From NCBI GenBank assembly GCA_037127315.1, contig JBBBDQ010000192.1:5391501-5455500 (forward strand): DNA of 64,000 nucleotides, in the 5' to 3' direction. The translations under genes were made by a program, and so were the position numbers. This document shows, in pieces, positions 11,405 through 21,299 of this stretch. The notes beneath the pieces were generated by a model. That model saw only the letters and a program-made list of their open reading frames with translations. It was not told the origin of the DNA and did no database searches. The first letter of the stretch is position 1; every line of letters begins with the position of its first letter. This stretch comes from Ascarosepion bandense (lineage: Eukaryota > Mollusca > Cephalopoda > Sepiida > Sepiidae).

Positions 11405-11790
11405 TTTGCACTCGTATGTCACATATTTTGTAGGGAATAACCCCTCTTTTTCTCTGTGGTATCTTTGATGATTTTTTTGGCCTGCGACCATTTTAGGCCT
11501 AATCCTGTGGCAACATTTTCAGGGCAAAACATGAAGATACTTCTGAACATCTCTCTAGAGTTTTTCTTGAGCAATACAATTTTATTCAGTGTTGCTCTTA
11601 CCATTGTACATTGTTTTTCTCCTGGATCAATCGCTAGGCCTTTCTAGTCATTGGTGACCTTTTTTTATCTCAATTTCGGTCTGTGCAATGGTCTTTTACC
11701 TTCAAACAATTCACCACACAGAAAAGGATTAGGGATCCTATTGGCCTTCATTCTGACGACATAACCTTTTCAACTTCCTTTTCAGCGATG
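11405..11790 (-). pseudogene. Non-LTR retrotransposon ORF2 C-terminus, remnant
   Basis: The - strand reads VMRMKANRIPNPFLCGEL, then KRPLHRPKLR, then LAIDPG. This matches the post-reverse-transcriptase tail common in AP-endonuclease LINEs of animals (pattern GHVxRMxxxRIPKQxxYGEL...GRPxLRYKD...LGID). At least two in-frame stops interrupt it. The part at 11419-11604 is open but has no further motif. It is too short to assign to a clade. Confidence 0.5.
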
Positions 11791-11959
11791 TCGTTGGAAG
11801 TTCTAAACTTCTTTTAGGGCCACCCTTTGCGACAAGGTCGAAGACGAGGATTCAGACTAAGCGCCACCAATCCTAAAGACCCCAACAGGGGAACAAGATG
11901 ATGACGATTACAACAGATCCCAACGGTTGAACCAGCGGATGAAGAAGGCTAAGCATGAC

Positions 11960-13040
11960 AGACATGCTACAGGAACGATTTAATCCAATAGTTCCTGTCA
12001 AATCGCAAAATGATGTTCATTCTGAATGGGCATAATTAAACTTTTATGTGAAAGCGGGTATTCCTCAAGGCTCTATCAGAGGTTCTACGCTTATCAATAA
12101 TCTTCCCGATATAGTCAGTTCCCAAGTTGGCATCTACTATCTACTCCCGTCTCAATAAGAAATCTGCCTGGGCTGACAAAGTAGATCTAACCTCTGCTCT
12201 TGAAAAGGGCCTACAATTTGTGATGAATTAGAGTAAGAAATGATTTGTAAACTTTAATGCTTCCAAAATGAAGATTCTCTCCTTTAACTACCATTAGGAA
12301 GCTCTTCTACCTTCCGTTAAAATGGATCATACTAGTCTCCCTGAAAGCAATACACTGCGCCTCCCCGGCTACACTCTCTCAGCCGATCTCAAGTGGAATG
12401 AATACATTGAATCAATAGCTACATCTACTGCTAAGAAGGTGGGGTCGCTATGCCGAGCCGGGAAGTTTTCTCGTCACAATTTATCTGACACATTTATAAA
12501 TCTATCATTTGTCCGTGCATTGAATACTGTTGCCATATCTGGTCAGGTGCTCTTGCTGTTCATCTTAGGGTTCAAAATCAAAAGGATATGTAATTGGTCC
12601 CGATTTGGCTGCTCGCTTTCAGTTACTTTCTCACAGACGGAATGTGGCTTTCCTCTGTCTTTTCTACAAGTATTTTCACGGCTTCTGCTCTGACAAGCTT
12701 TATTCCTTGATGTCCCGCCCTCATCAATTTAACCGTGCAATTAGATTGGCAACTAGGTCCCACCCATTTACCGTCAATAAAGGCAAATGTAATCGCCAAT
12801 TCTACTTCATCAGTTTGTTTCCTCACACTTCCTGCTTGTGGAACCCTCTTCCTTGATAGCTACAATCTCCAAAAGTTGCAATGCAACGTCAATTGCCATC
12901 TTCTATCTCCGTGACTATCTCTCTTTTACCCTTTCTACAACATCACCTATACTGGTTTCTTTTCTGTCATACGTCTCCTCTCATTGTAACCCCCTCCGTA
13001 CCAATGGCACTATTTCCTTTTTCCTTGCTTGAGGGTGAAA
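11960..13040 (+). pseudogene. LINE (Jockey/CR1-group-like), 5'-truncated reverse transcriptase and 3' end
   Basis: The + strand reads VKAGIPQGS (reverse transcriptase block) near 12045, then NLPDIVSSQVGIYY, and later LPGYTLSADLKWNEYIESIA, KKVGSLCRAGKFS, FLCLFYKYFHGF and ATRSHPFTV spread over several frames. Fragments elsewhere in the window (14500, 46455, 52410) carry the same C-terminal series, so the family is internally supported. The element ends with a tail matching CCTTGCTTGGGGTGATATGATT, here TTGCTTGAGGGTGAAACGATTA, directly followed by a TA/TG microsatellite. It has several stops and frameshifts and no 5' part. Confidence 0.87.
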
Positions 13041-13044
13041 CGAT

Positions 13045-13117
<73 letters not shown>

Positions 13118-13125
13118 CTATATAA
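13045..13125. repeat. (TA)n(TG)n(TA)n microsatellite at a LINE 3' end
   Basis: A compound dinucleotide repeat growing directly from the LINE tail. Confidence 0.97.
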
Positions 13126-13495
13126 AGTCATCACTCGAAATTATAACAGAACCAGTTTCATAAGTGGATCCTGCAGGTCCCATTCCATATGTGCCGCAGA
13201 AAAAGGTCATGAAATCAAGTGTGTGCGTCTCTTCCTGGCAAGTTGCGTTCCACCTTAAACAAATTCACACCATCAGTACTCTCTTCTACTCGGATTTTCT
13301 TTCACTTCCAACTCCTGCAAAGCCAAACGGCGACAGGGAATGAATGAGGGGAGCAGGTTTTGATGAAATTTAGTCATCAATGACATTATCATGAAGGAAG
13401 CGATCACCAAAGACGAAATTAAATTCTTGGATACGGGATAAGGCCGATGACGATGTATTGTTTTATTCGTGACAATGACGTAAGTTGAAATTACT

Positions 13496-13503
13496 TGACG
13501 TCA
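13496..13503. promoter_or_regulatory. Palindromic CRE upstream of DNAL4-like gene 1
   Basis: TGACGTCA, the full consensus cAMP-response element, 383 bp upstream of the ATG at 13879. A near-CRE (TGACGTAA) sits 21 bp earlier. Function is inferred from motif identity and from the same spacing at the second paralogue. Confidence 0.45.
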
Positions 13504-13878
13504 TTAATGAAAACGTTATTCACAAAAAAATTAAATTATCATGTCTTCAGTTGGTCACGTTATTTTATTTGACCAAGACTTCATTTTTTTTTCCTTTGAT
13601 TTTTTTTTATGAAGCTCGAAAAACTTCCTGGTCGCAATTTCGTCTTTCCTGCGAAAATCATAATAATATTTAAAATAATACGGAGGTCATTTATTTTATT
13701 TTCTCAAAGTAAAATTGGCGTATTAAACGGAAACCTTGGTTCAATTACCCACCATAATGCATTCACTTAATATATTTGTCTTTTAAAAATATGTTTCGTA
13801 TAACATCCATTTACTTGAATTGAATTTGATCGCCTCTCTTTTGTTTCGAAAATCTGTTCGTTGCAAAGCAAGTAAAAA

Positions 13879-14226
13879 ATGGATGAAACAGTGACAGAGC
13901 CGAAAGACGAAAATGTGACCGTAGTCGCTGGGAACAAACCGGCAGTTCCACAAATCCAAATGGGATACGCCCTTCTCCAACACACAGATATGAAAGAAGA
14001 CATGAAAATTGAAGCTTTAGAAGCATGTGTAGTGGCTTGCGAGAAATTTCCCGAAGACCTGCTTCACATTTGCCAGATTATCGTAGAGGAGATGTCACAA
14101 AAATACTGTGGAAATTGGCATGCTGTGGTCGGAGAAGCGTTTGGTTTCGACGTGACTCATGAGTTAAACAAAGTGCTTTACACGTATTTTGGAGGTAATC
14201 TTGCCGTCTTGCTTTGGAGCATGTGA
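13879..14226 (+). CDS. DNAL4-like: Axonemal dynein light chain 4-like protein, paralogue 1
   Basis: A 115-residue protein of the LC8/DNAL4 dynein light-chain family, small dimeric subunits of axonemal dynein arms that act in cilia and flagella. Residues 1-27 are a variable acidic leader. From about residue 28 the family core runs LLQHTDM, CVVACEKFPED, NWHAVVGEAFGFDVTHE and YFGGNLAVLLW, ending two residues after the conserved Trp. The length matches DNAL4 (about 105) plus the leader. The ATG at 13879 is preceded by AAAAA. The gene is uninterrupted by introns. It shares 52 of 88 aligned core residues with the paralogue at 16798, so the pair is an old tandem duplication. ATTAAA at 14295 is a possible poly(A) signal. 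No frame damage is visible; expression is not proven. Confidence 0.93.
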   Translation: MDETVTEPKDENVTVVAGNKPAVPQIQMGYALLQHTDMKEDMKIEALEACVVACEKFPEDLLHICQIIVEEMSQKYCGNWHAVVGEAFGFDVTHELNKVLYTYFGGNLAVLLWSM

Positions 14227-14410
14227 AACAAGAATATTCTGGAGGCAAGTGGTCTCATGTATTTTACTGAAAAATATTCAATGAATATTATTGAATTAAA
14301 ACCTATTAATCCACGTCAGTCTGTTAAATATGCTCAGCATTTTTCTGGTCATTTGCTCATTTCTCTTTCTTGTTTATTTCTATTTATAACAACTTTTCTA
14401 CCTAGAATAC

Positions 14411-14411
14411 A

Positions 14412-14466
<55 letters not shown>
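14411..14466. repeat. (CTAT)n microsatellite
   Basis: About 14 tetranucleotide units 185 bp downstream of the first dynein light-chain stop codon. Confidence 0.97.
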
Positions 14467-14499
14467 GTCTAGGTATATATATATATATCCAATACTTTG

Positions 14500-15345
14500 C
14501 AAAATGTTCATTTTAAGCAACAACTTCAATGGTCTGGTGCCCCTGCTATTTACTTTGAACTGCTTGTTAAAATCTAAAAACGAATCAGCAATATTACTGG
14601 CCTGATCTGGCGGCTCGGGCTCAGTCACTTAGCCAGCGCCTCTCTGTGCCTTTTCTATAAATATTTTCATGATAATTGTTTGGATGAACTCTTCGCTATG
14701 GTATCTAGACATTTTGAATTTAAGCGCAGTACTAGGCTGACGACGGATGTGCGTTGTGGTGCAGTAGATATCGGCTCGGAACGAGAAACCGGGGAGCCGA
14801 GTTCAAATTCCAGCTGAATGCATTGTATTCACTTACGCGCAAATACCCTTGGGAAAGATATTAATCCATCTATTCCTTCCAGTTATGGGTTAAATAGCAG
14901 GACAGATTGGGTTCTATAGCCTTGGTCGGCAACCAGTCTACTGCAGAAAGCAATGGCAACCTACTGCGGGATAATCTTCTGCTCAGTCAGTCATGTCTCT
15001 TTCGAGACATGATCGCCCAAGCGTGTATCATGTATGGCACTTAACTGACTGACTAGGCCGACGTCATGATCTTATCAATTTACAGTCGGGCTGGCTAAAT
15101 GTAGCCGTAAGTTCTCATAGTTTCTTTTCTCATTTGTGGAACTCCCTTCCAGCTCCACGCTTTTCAGTCAACATTAATCTGAAGAAAATTAAATGCAATG
15201 TCAATCGCTATCAGTTGACCTTTCGATAACTCTTTTCTCTTCCTGCTCATTATTAATGTTTCTATTCCTAATTCTTACATACGCTGTAATCTTTTGTATC
15301 TTAGTGTCTTTACTGCCTTGCGTGGGGTGATAACGATTAGAAAAA
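14500..15345 (+). pseudogene. LINE 3' fragment split by a SINE
   Basis: Sequence before and after the SINE at 14743-15051 matches the same LINE as 11960-13040: GGTGCCCCTGCTATT, then CTCTGTGCCTTTTCTATAAA, then after the SINE ATTTGTGGAACTCCCTTCC. It ends with CTTGCGTGGGGTGATAACGA, a variant of the shared LINE tail. The frame is heavily decayed. Confidence 0.82.
14743..15051 (+). mobile_element. tRNA-derived SINE, family A, copy 2 (nested in LINE)
   Basis: Same body as 793-1092. The A-box-like TGGTGCAGTAG is at 14756 and the B box (GTTCAAATTCC) near 14801. It is bounded by ACTAGGCTGACG (14731-14742) and ACTAGGCCGACG (15052-15063), a clear 12-bp target-site duplication in LINE sequence. The SINE therefore inserted after the LINE. 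Confidence 0.92.
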
Positions 15346-15349
15346 AGAT

Positions 15350-16400
15350 AACAGAATTAAGACGAAAGATTTCACTGTTTTGTACATTTTTCAGTGTTTA
15401 ATTTTGTTTCAGCATTTTAAAAAAATTTTGGATTTGTTGCGTCAACAAAATATCGCATTTTTCAATATTGAGTGATAAATACTGGGGATTCTTTTGTCTC
15501 CGCACTCTCTCCTGCGGTGCTTGCGATTAAAATTAATCTTGCATTACAGTTATCCTCGCAGAGAAGCAAATAAATAGTATCCTTTACATTTTTTACTATA
15601 ACGTATGCGAAAGGGAATAATTAAATTCATAGTAGATCCTCTTCGTAAAGTTGGTTTTTATGCCGCCATCCAGAACTAAGTTCTGTGGTTAAACGAAGGT
15701 TTTAACCATGCCTGTTTTTCATTGCAGCTAAAAGGCTCTTACCAGTCAATTATGCAGAGCGTCATTTTTTCTATTACTTTTATTATAATTTAAAAAGTTA
15801 TAATAATAATAATAATAATAATTGTTATATTTGATGACAACACGTTTATTCCTACATACAGCGGCAAAAAAGAAAAAGAAAGAATTCTGAGTTCAATGCC
15901 TTTGGCAACAAAATATCTCAGCAAATCCATGTGTAGTGGTTGTGAAGTTCTCATCAGTGAGAAGTTCAACCACGTGACAGTAACTACAACGAGTCTCGAC
16001 TGTTCGCAGGCTAAATCTTAACATGGAACGGAATTATTGGCAGTCTATCCAAGGTCGGTAAAGACATCGTTGGACGAAAGTTTTCCGACATTGAAGTCAA
16101 CTGGTAGGATCGAGGCTGCTTCCGATAGAATCAATATCACCTGTAGGTGATCTCCGTCAGGTATTCTTGCCTAAGATAGGCGAGGCATGAATGAATAACT
16201 ACTAAGACGTGTTCAATTTAGCTGGCCAGGTGTTCAATTGCTCACCAGAACTACAACCACACGCATTCAGGGAAATGATGATCATGATGGTGAATACGGT
16301 TTGTGTAACAAAATAACCTTTTTAAATGCCGAAAACCGCATTTTGTACATTTAAGACATATTTGAATAAAAAAAAAAATGAAAATAATCGTAAACGAATG
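15350..16400. other. Intergenic sequence between the dynein paralogues
   Basis: No coding signature. It includes a short AAT run (15806-15822) and small palindromes (CAGAACTAAGTTCTG near 15670; GGTTAAA/TTTTAACC near 15688-15708). Confidence 0.4.
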
Positions 16401-16412
16401 CGTTTCACCAGA

Positions 16413-16420
16413 TGACGTCA
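16413..16420. promoter_or_regulatory. Palindromic CRE upstream of DNAL4-like gene 2
   Basis: TGACGTCA, 385 bp upstream of the ATG at 16798, almost the same distance as at the first paralogue (383 bp). Confidence 0.45.
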
Positions 16421-16797
16421 CTAAATAATGTCGAAAACATCGGAATAAATAATAATTCCGTTATGAATTTTTCAAATCTTTTCATTATCTTTGATTTTTT
16501 TCTTATTCTTATAACCTTTACTTTCTTTGTAAATCTTCCTTTACGCAAACTGAATTATTTTAAAAACAAAACAACCAAAAATGAAATCTACAAACATCTA
16601 AGACAAGTGATAATTTGATAAAATAACACACATATGAAGTAGTTTTGTTGAAAATAATTGTTGTTTCTTGATTAGTTTTAACGATTAATTCCATATTTTA
16701 AAAAATGATTTTGACTACGACCGAAGATTCTGTTCCGAGGATTGGCTAATTTTGGACCCTTTCCTTGAAAAGATTAAAAAAAAAAAAAAAAGAAAAC

Positions 16798-17112
16798 ATG
16801 CATGAAACAGAAAGTAAAAAAGATGAAGAAAAGAAAACCTTATCCATGACGCATGCCCTTGTACGTCATTCGGATATGGCACCCGAAATGAGAACGGAGG
16901 CTATGGAGCTTTGCATCGTAGCTTGCGAGAAATTTCCAGAAGACAAAGAAAGTGCTACCAAGCTGATCAAAGAGGAAATGGATAAGAAGTTCAACGGACA
17001 TTGGCACGTTGTAGTCGGTGAAGGATATGGCTTCGAAGTAACACATGAGATGAAAAAAGTACTCTATATGTTTTTTGGTGGCAATCTTGCTGTCTTAGTT
17101 TGGTGTATGTGA
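16798..17112 (+). CDS. DNAL4-like: Axonemal dynein light chain 4-like protein, paralogue 2
   Basis: A 104-residue DNAL4/LC8-type light chain. After a short charged leader (residues 1-16) the core reads ALVRHSDMAPEM, CIVACEKFPED, DKKFNGHWHVVVGEGYGFE, VTHEMKKVLYMFFGG and NLAVLVW. This is closer to vertebrate DNAL4 (HSDM, GEGFGFE, YFGG) than paralogue 1 and has the expected length. The frame stays open further upstream through an A-run, but the first ATG is at 16798 (context AAAAC-ATG), so that is the chosen start. It is intronless. AATAAA at 17220 follows the CA microsatellite and may be the poly(A) signal. It likely serves as a dynein-arm light chain, perhaps differing from paralogue 1 in tissue or partner. 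Confidence 0.95.
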   Translation: MHETESKKDEEKKTLSMTHALVRHSDMAPEMRTEAMELCIVACEKFPEDKESATKLIKEEMDKKFNGHWHVVVGEGYGFEVTHEMKKVLYMFFGGNLAVLVWCM

Positions 17113-17155
17113 TGTGCCTATTATCAAAAGGAAAATATATCTTTAGGACATCATT

Positions 17156-17156
<1 letters not shown>

Positions 17157-17209
<53 letters not shown>
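17157..17209. repeat. (CA)n microsatellite in the DNAL4-like gene 2 3' region
   Basis: About 26 CA units starting 44 bp after the stop codon and before a possible poly(A) signal, so it may be transcribed in the 3' UTR. Confidence 0.95.
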
Positions 17210-17210
<1 letters not shown>

Positions 17211-17219
17211 GGGACTATA

Positions 17220-17225
17220 AATAAA
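17220..17225 (+). terminator. Possible poly(A) signal of DNAL4-like gene 2
   Basis: AATAAA 108 bp after the stop codon. Confidence 0.4.
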
Positions 17226-17707
17226 AAACAGCATTTTAACAACATATATTTTTAAATATGACTAGTGTAGTACCCATCAAATGTATTGGGGTTATTTAAT
17301 TAGCATTTTTCTGTTGAATATACTTAAAAAAAATCCGAATGAGGTTTTCTTTGGTTATCTCTTTCTTAGGATTTTCGTCTGGCCCACTTTTCCCTTCGCT
17401 AATTGACAGCTTTTATTCAAATCTTCTATGCTCATTTAAGTTCAGTCGTTTTGAGGATTTTAATATAATGTACCAATATTCTAGAAAACTTATTAAATTC
17501 CTAAATCAGTTTCAATCAATCCGTTCCGCGCGGGCGTATTTAGGAACTATACCACGTGACAAAGAGAAAGAGTAATGATGACTAATCAGATACTTTTATT
17601 TTTCTTTAAAAATATTAAGCCCGGAGCCTACAGAAAGAAATATAAGCAGTCAGCGACCCAAACGTCATTAGACGCACGTTTCCCAAGGATTTCGATTTTA
17701 TGATCAG

Positions 17708-17715
17708 TGACGTCA
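17708..17715. promoter_or_regulatory. Third palindromic CRE
   Basis: TGACGTCA about 600 bp downstream of the second dynein gene. No third light-chain gene was found after it. The open frame at 18296-18595 (99 codons) has no recognised motif. Confidence 0.3.
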
Positions 17716-18777
17716 AAAGGATTGTTGTCAATCATCTTCAAGCGTTTACCCACCTCCAATGACAAGCTTATGCCCATCGCAACAGCTGAAAGGTTAACGG
17801 TCTTCCCTCTCTGTATTGTAAATCCACCCTCTTATTAGCGAATGTAAAAACAGACCTTTTATTTAAACTGAAACTCCCGAAAAGAACATTCATTTTCACC
17901 TGGACTTTTTTCTTTATTTAAAAAACTTTTTAAACTACACCAACAAATTTTTCTATTTTTGTATCTCAAATGTTTTGCTTTGAACTCTACATAACATTAT
18001 CGTTGTTATTATGTTGTTATGCATTTATTTAGGTTGAAATGGTTGACATTTTCAACTATGTTCGATTTATCAAAACAAGCTTCCAAATAACTATTAACTT
18101 TGGCTTCCTTTCATTCTTACCGATTTAGTAGTGATGTTGTCTAGAGCTTAAACAAATTTTCTTTAGTTTTCCAATTCAGTCAGTCTTTTCACAAGCTTCT
18201 TTGAGACTTACAAGCGCTCTGGTAATGATGGGTACGGTCCACAAATATCTGACATTTGGGTGGAGATATAGTTCTCATTTGGTTGATATCCGAGCATGAG
18301 AAAAGAAATGGAAGTAAATCAAAGCTTCAGCCATGGAAAATATTTACCAGTAATTGATGAAGTCATTATGATACATCAACTGATAATGAATAGTTGTGCA
18401 GATGAAACTTACCAAAATGTTCTTTTGATAATCTCTGTCAAAGTTCTTTACACAAACAAACTTATAACATTCACTGTAACCACAGATAAAAGTCATAGAT
18501 TAATTAAATATTTTCCTACTTATTATTATGATTGGCGTCAAGTTGATGTTGTTATATTGAGTCCATATATAGATAATGGAGTAGCAGCCGTTTAGTATAA
18601 TTAATTAGCATTCTTTACCATTTAGTATTGACATGATTTCCAGTATAACAAGGCCCGAAATAGAAAAATGTACGTAAAACAAACTTTGGGAATAGTTTTC
18701 TAAAATGAGATTTGTATGGAATAAGACACTATTCTGAATTTGTTTGAAAATGTGCACCTAATTTGGACACAAAAAGT

Positions 18778-19372
18778 ACATGAATAATTCCTTGACTAAA
18801 ATCAAGGGCCAACCTGAACATGAGAAAAACATGAGTAATTTTTGACTAAATATCACGGATCAAACTGGACAAAAGAAATACATGAATAATTCCTTGACTA
18901 AAAAACAAGCGTCGACATGGACATGAGAAATACATGAATAACTTTTTGACTAAAAATCACGGATCAAACTGAACACAAGAAATATATGAATAATTCCTTG
19001 ACTATAAATCAAAGACAGGCCTAAGCATAAGAAATACATGAATAATTCCTTGATTAAAAATCAAGGAATGATTGGATGAGAAATAAATGAATAATTTCTT
19101 GACTAAAAATCAAGCGTCGACCTGGACGTGAGAAATACATGAATAATTCCTTGATTGAAAATCAAAGTTTGACCAGGGTACGAGAAATAATTAATAATTC
19201 TTTGATTAAAAATCAATCGCCAACCAGGACATGAGAAATATTTGGCTAATTCCTTGACTAAAAATCGAAAGTCAACATAAAAACGTGAAAGGTATGAATA
19301 ATTCCTTGACTAAAAAACAAGTGTTGGCCTGGACAAGTTAAAAATAATAAATGAATGAATCATTGATCTGAA
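18778..19372. repeat. 52-bp tandem array, about 11 units
   Basis: Units of 49-56 bp follow the pattern ATGAATAATTCCTTGACTAA, then AAATCAAG, a variable centre, and GAGAAATAC. Eleven units plus a partial one are seen. Most units contain CTTGAYTAAAAATCAAG, a short inverted repeat, so each monomer can form a hairpin. Units 2 and 4 share TCACGGATCAAACTG and units 3 and 7 share CAAGCGTCGAC, hinting at higher-order copying. Divergence between units shows the array is not very recent. Confidence 0.95.
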
Positions 19373-19887
19373 ATAAAGAAGATCAAGACATAAAATGAAA
19401 AAGAGCCTTTTGCTCAAATTAAATGGAGTATCTGACACTGAATTCAATTTATATACATTTATTTCCAATATACTTATTTGATGTTAACTTAGTAATATTA
19501 TTTGTGCAAATATAATTGCCTATAATACCTGTACATATAGTGTTTGAAAAGTTTAATCTGGTAAGACAACTGTAGAAAAAAAAGATTATTGATGCATTTA
19601 TCGCTCAAGATGTGACTGCCTGCTTTTCCTGATTGGGTGGGACTCCAACCATTGGCGCATATTAGAATATACTGTCATCTCACAGTTTTGACAAAAATGT
19701 TTTTTATAATTTAAATGTTTGAAATGAAGAGACTGGCATTTTGTTTATTGCAAATGTCACAAACCATGAAACTACAAGGCACTGGTTTTCCATTTTGGCA
19801 TTACTACAAATGACTGATATCACAGGATAACCGTCATGCTCCTTTCTGTGATTATTAACCTTCACAAAAATATTCACGTTACATTAA

Positions 19888-19888
<1 letters not shown>

Positions 19889-19950
<62 letters not shown>
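19889..19950. repeat. (ATCT)n microsatellite
   Basis: About 15 tetranucleotide units. Confidence 0.97.
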
Positions 19951-20137
19951 TCATTCTCTGTTTATTCTTCTATATTCTTAACCATCGATATAGATTTATG
20001 TGATTTATTTCACTTTCACTTTCTATTCAAATTCTGATTGTAGAGAAAGCAAATTGTAGTTAAATATTGGCTGCGGAAAAATAGAAAATCTGGGTTCAAT
20101 GATTGAATATCATGAAAATTATGAAAATATCAATGTA

Positions 20138-20941
20138 AAGGGTGCAATGGTTAAATTGTCGTTACTTTATATTTCTAATTTTCTGCATGCACATAGTTTG
20201 TTTTCAAATTTGCACAGTACAGTAGATGCAGTTGTGTACTGTCTGTGATGAAAAAGCACTATGCTGCAATCCACTCTGCCAGAAATTTGGAAATGGCATG
20301 CTGTACTGCTTGGCATTCATGCCGGAAGTTCCAATAAAACATTTCGGAGTGTTTGGATGTCAATCTGAGGAGAGGGCAGAGGATTTAGAAAGGGAGAATT
20401 CAAAGGTGCAGCAGCTCAGAAAACTGACTCTGATATAAAAAGAATTTCTGATTTTGTTGGTGAGGGCCTCAGACTCAGCATGGTGGCCTACATCAAATGC
20501 TTTGAGGAGGTATTTCTACCCTGGGTCAAGATCCTATGTTTAGCAACAAGACTCTGCACCATGCCACACAAACAGGAGAATCCAGTCATGGCTCTTAGAC
20601 AATTTCTGCAAGCACATCACCCTTTACATTTGGTCACTTAACTCCCCAGACTGCAAACCCTTTGGTTATTATATGTGGGCACAGTTGAGCAAAAGATCAA
20701 CAAAACTCCTTGTAACACTAAAGACGAACTGAAGGCAAGGATGATGGCAGCCTTGACCAACTTAAACAAGGAGACCATCCAGAAGAGATGCAGGAGATTC
20801 TGAAGTTGTATTGAATAAATTTACTCTTTAGTATTTCAAGATATTTTTGTGTAATTTTGGTAAATATATCTCTTAAAATAAGGTATCAGTATTATTTTAA
20901 TTTTTGTGTAATTTAGATGACAATTTATCCATCGCACGCTA
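20138..20941 (+). mobile_element. mariner-like element, internally deleted (family M, copy 1)
   Basis: Ends: GGTGCAATGGTTAAATTGTC after a TA at 20136-20137, and the inverted GACAATTTATCCATCGCACG near 20919-20938. The interior is a decayed mariner transposase: a region resembling the GGCATGCTGTACTG start, GAGGTATTTCTACCCTGGGT, CCAGACTGCAAACCCTTTGG (the PDCNP catalytic block), and an end resembling the conserved C-terminus. At about 800 bp it is shorter than a full element and has many stops. Copies at 33440-34189 and 53285-53610 share the same blocks. Confidence 0.8.
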
Positions 20942-20988
20942 TAAATACCCGATTTAAAACTGAAGACATTATACACAGTGACTATTAT

Positions 20989-21290
20989 TCAGTCAGTTAA
21001 GTGCCATACATGATACACGCTTGGGCGATCATGTCTCGAAAGAGACATGACTGACTGAGCAGAAGATTATCCCGCAGTAGGTTGCCATTGCTTTCTGCAG
21101 TAGACTGGTTGCTGACCAAGGCTATAGAACCCAATCTGTCCTGTTATTTAACCCATAACTGGAAGGAATAGATGGATTAATACCTTTCCCAACGGTATTT
21201 GTGCGTAAGTGAATGTAATGAATTCGGCTGGAATTCGAACTCGGCTCCCCGAATTCTCGTTCTGAGCCGATATCCGATGCACCACAACAC
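20989..21290 (-). mobile_element. tRNA-derived SINE, family A, copy 3
   Basis: Inverted copy of 793-1092. It is flanked by ACTATTAT at 20981-20988 and 21291-21298, an 8-bp target-site duplication. The B-box region (GGAATTCGAACTCGG) lies near 21230-21245 on the + strand. Confidence 0.92.
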
Positions 21291-21299
21291 ACTATTATA

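Noticed and set aside
16765..16797. Extended N-terminus for DNAL4-like gene 2 (upstream of 16798)
   Set aside because: The upstream open stretch starts with TTG and is a poly-A run translated as lysines; the first ATG is at 16798.
18296..18595. A 99-codon open frame downstream of the dynein genes
   Set aside because: No family motif was recognised; I considered a Tctex-type light chain but the residues do not align.
18778..19372. CRISPR array
   Set aside because: Repeats and spacers are not separable, units are diverged along their whole length, and the genome is animal; it is a satellite.
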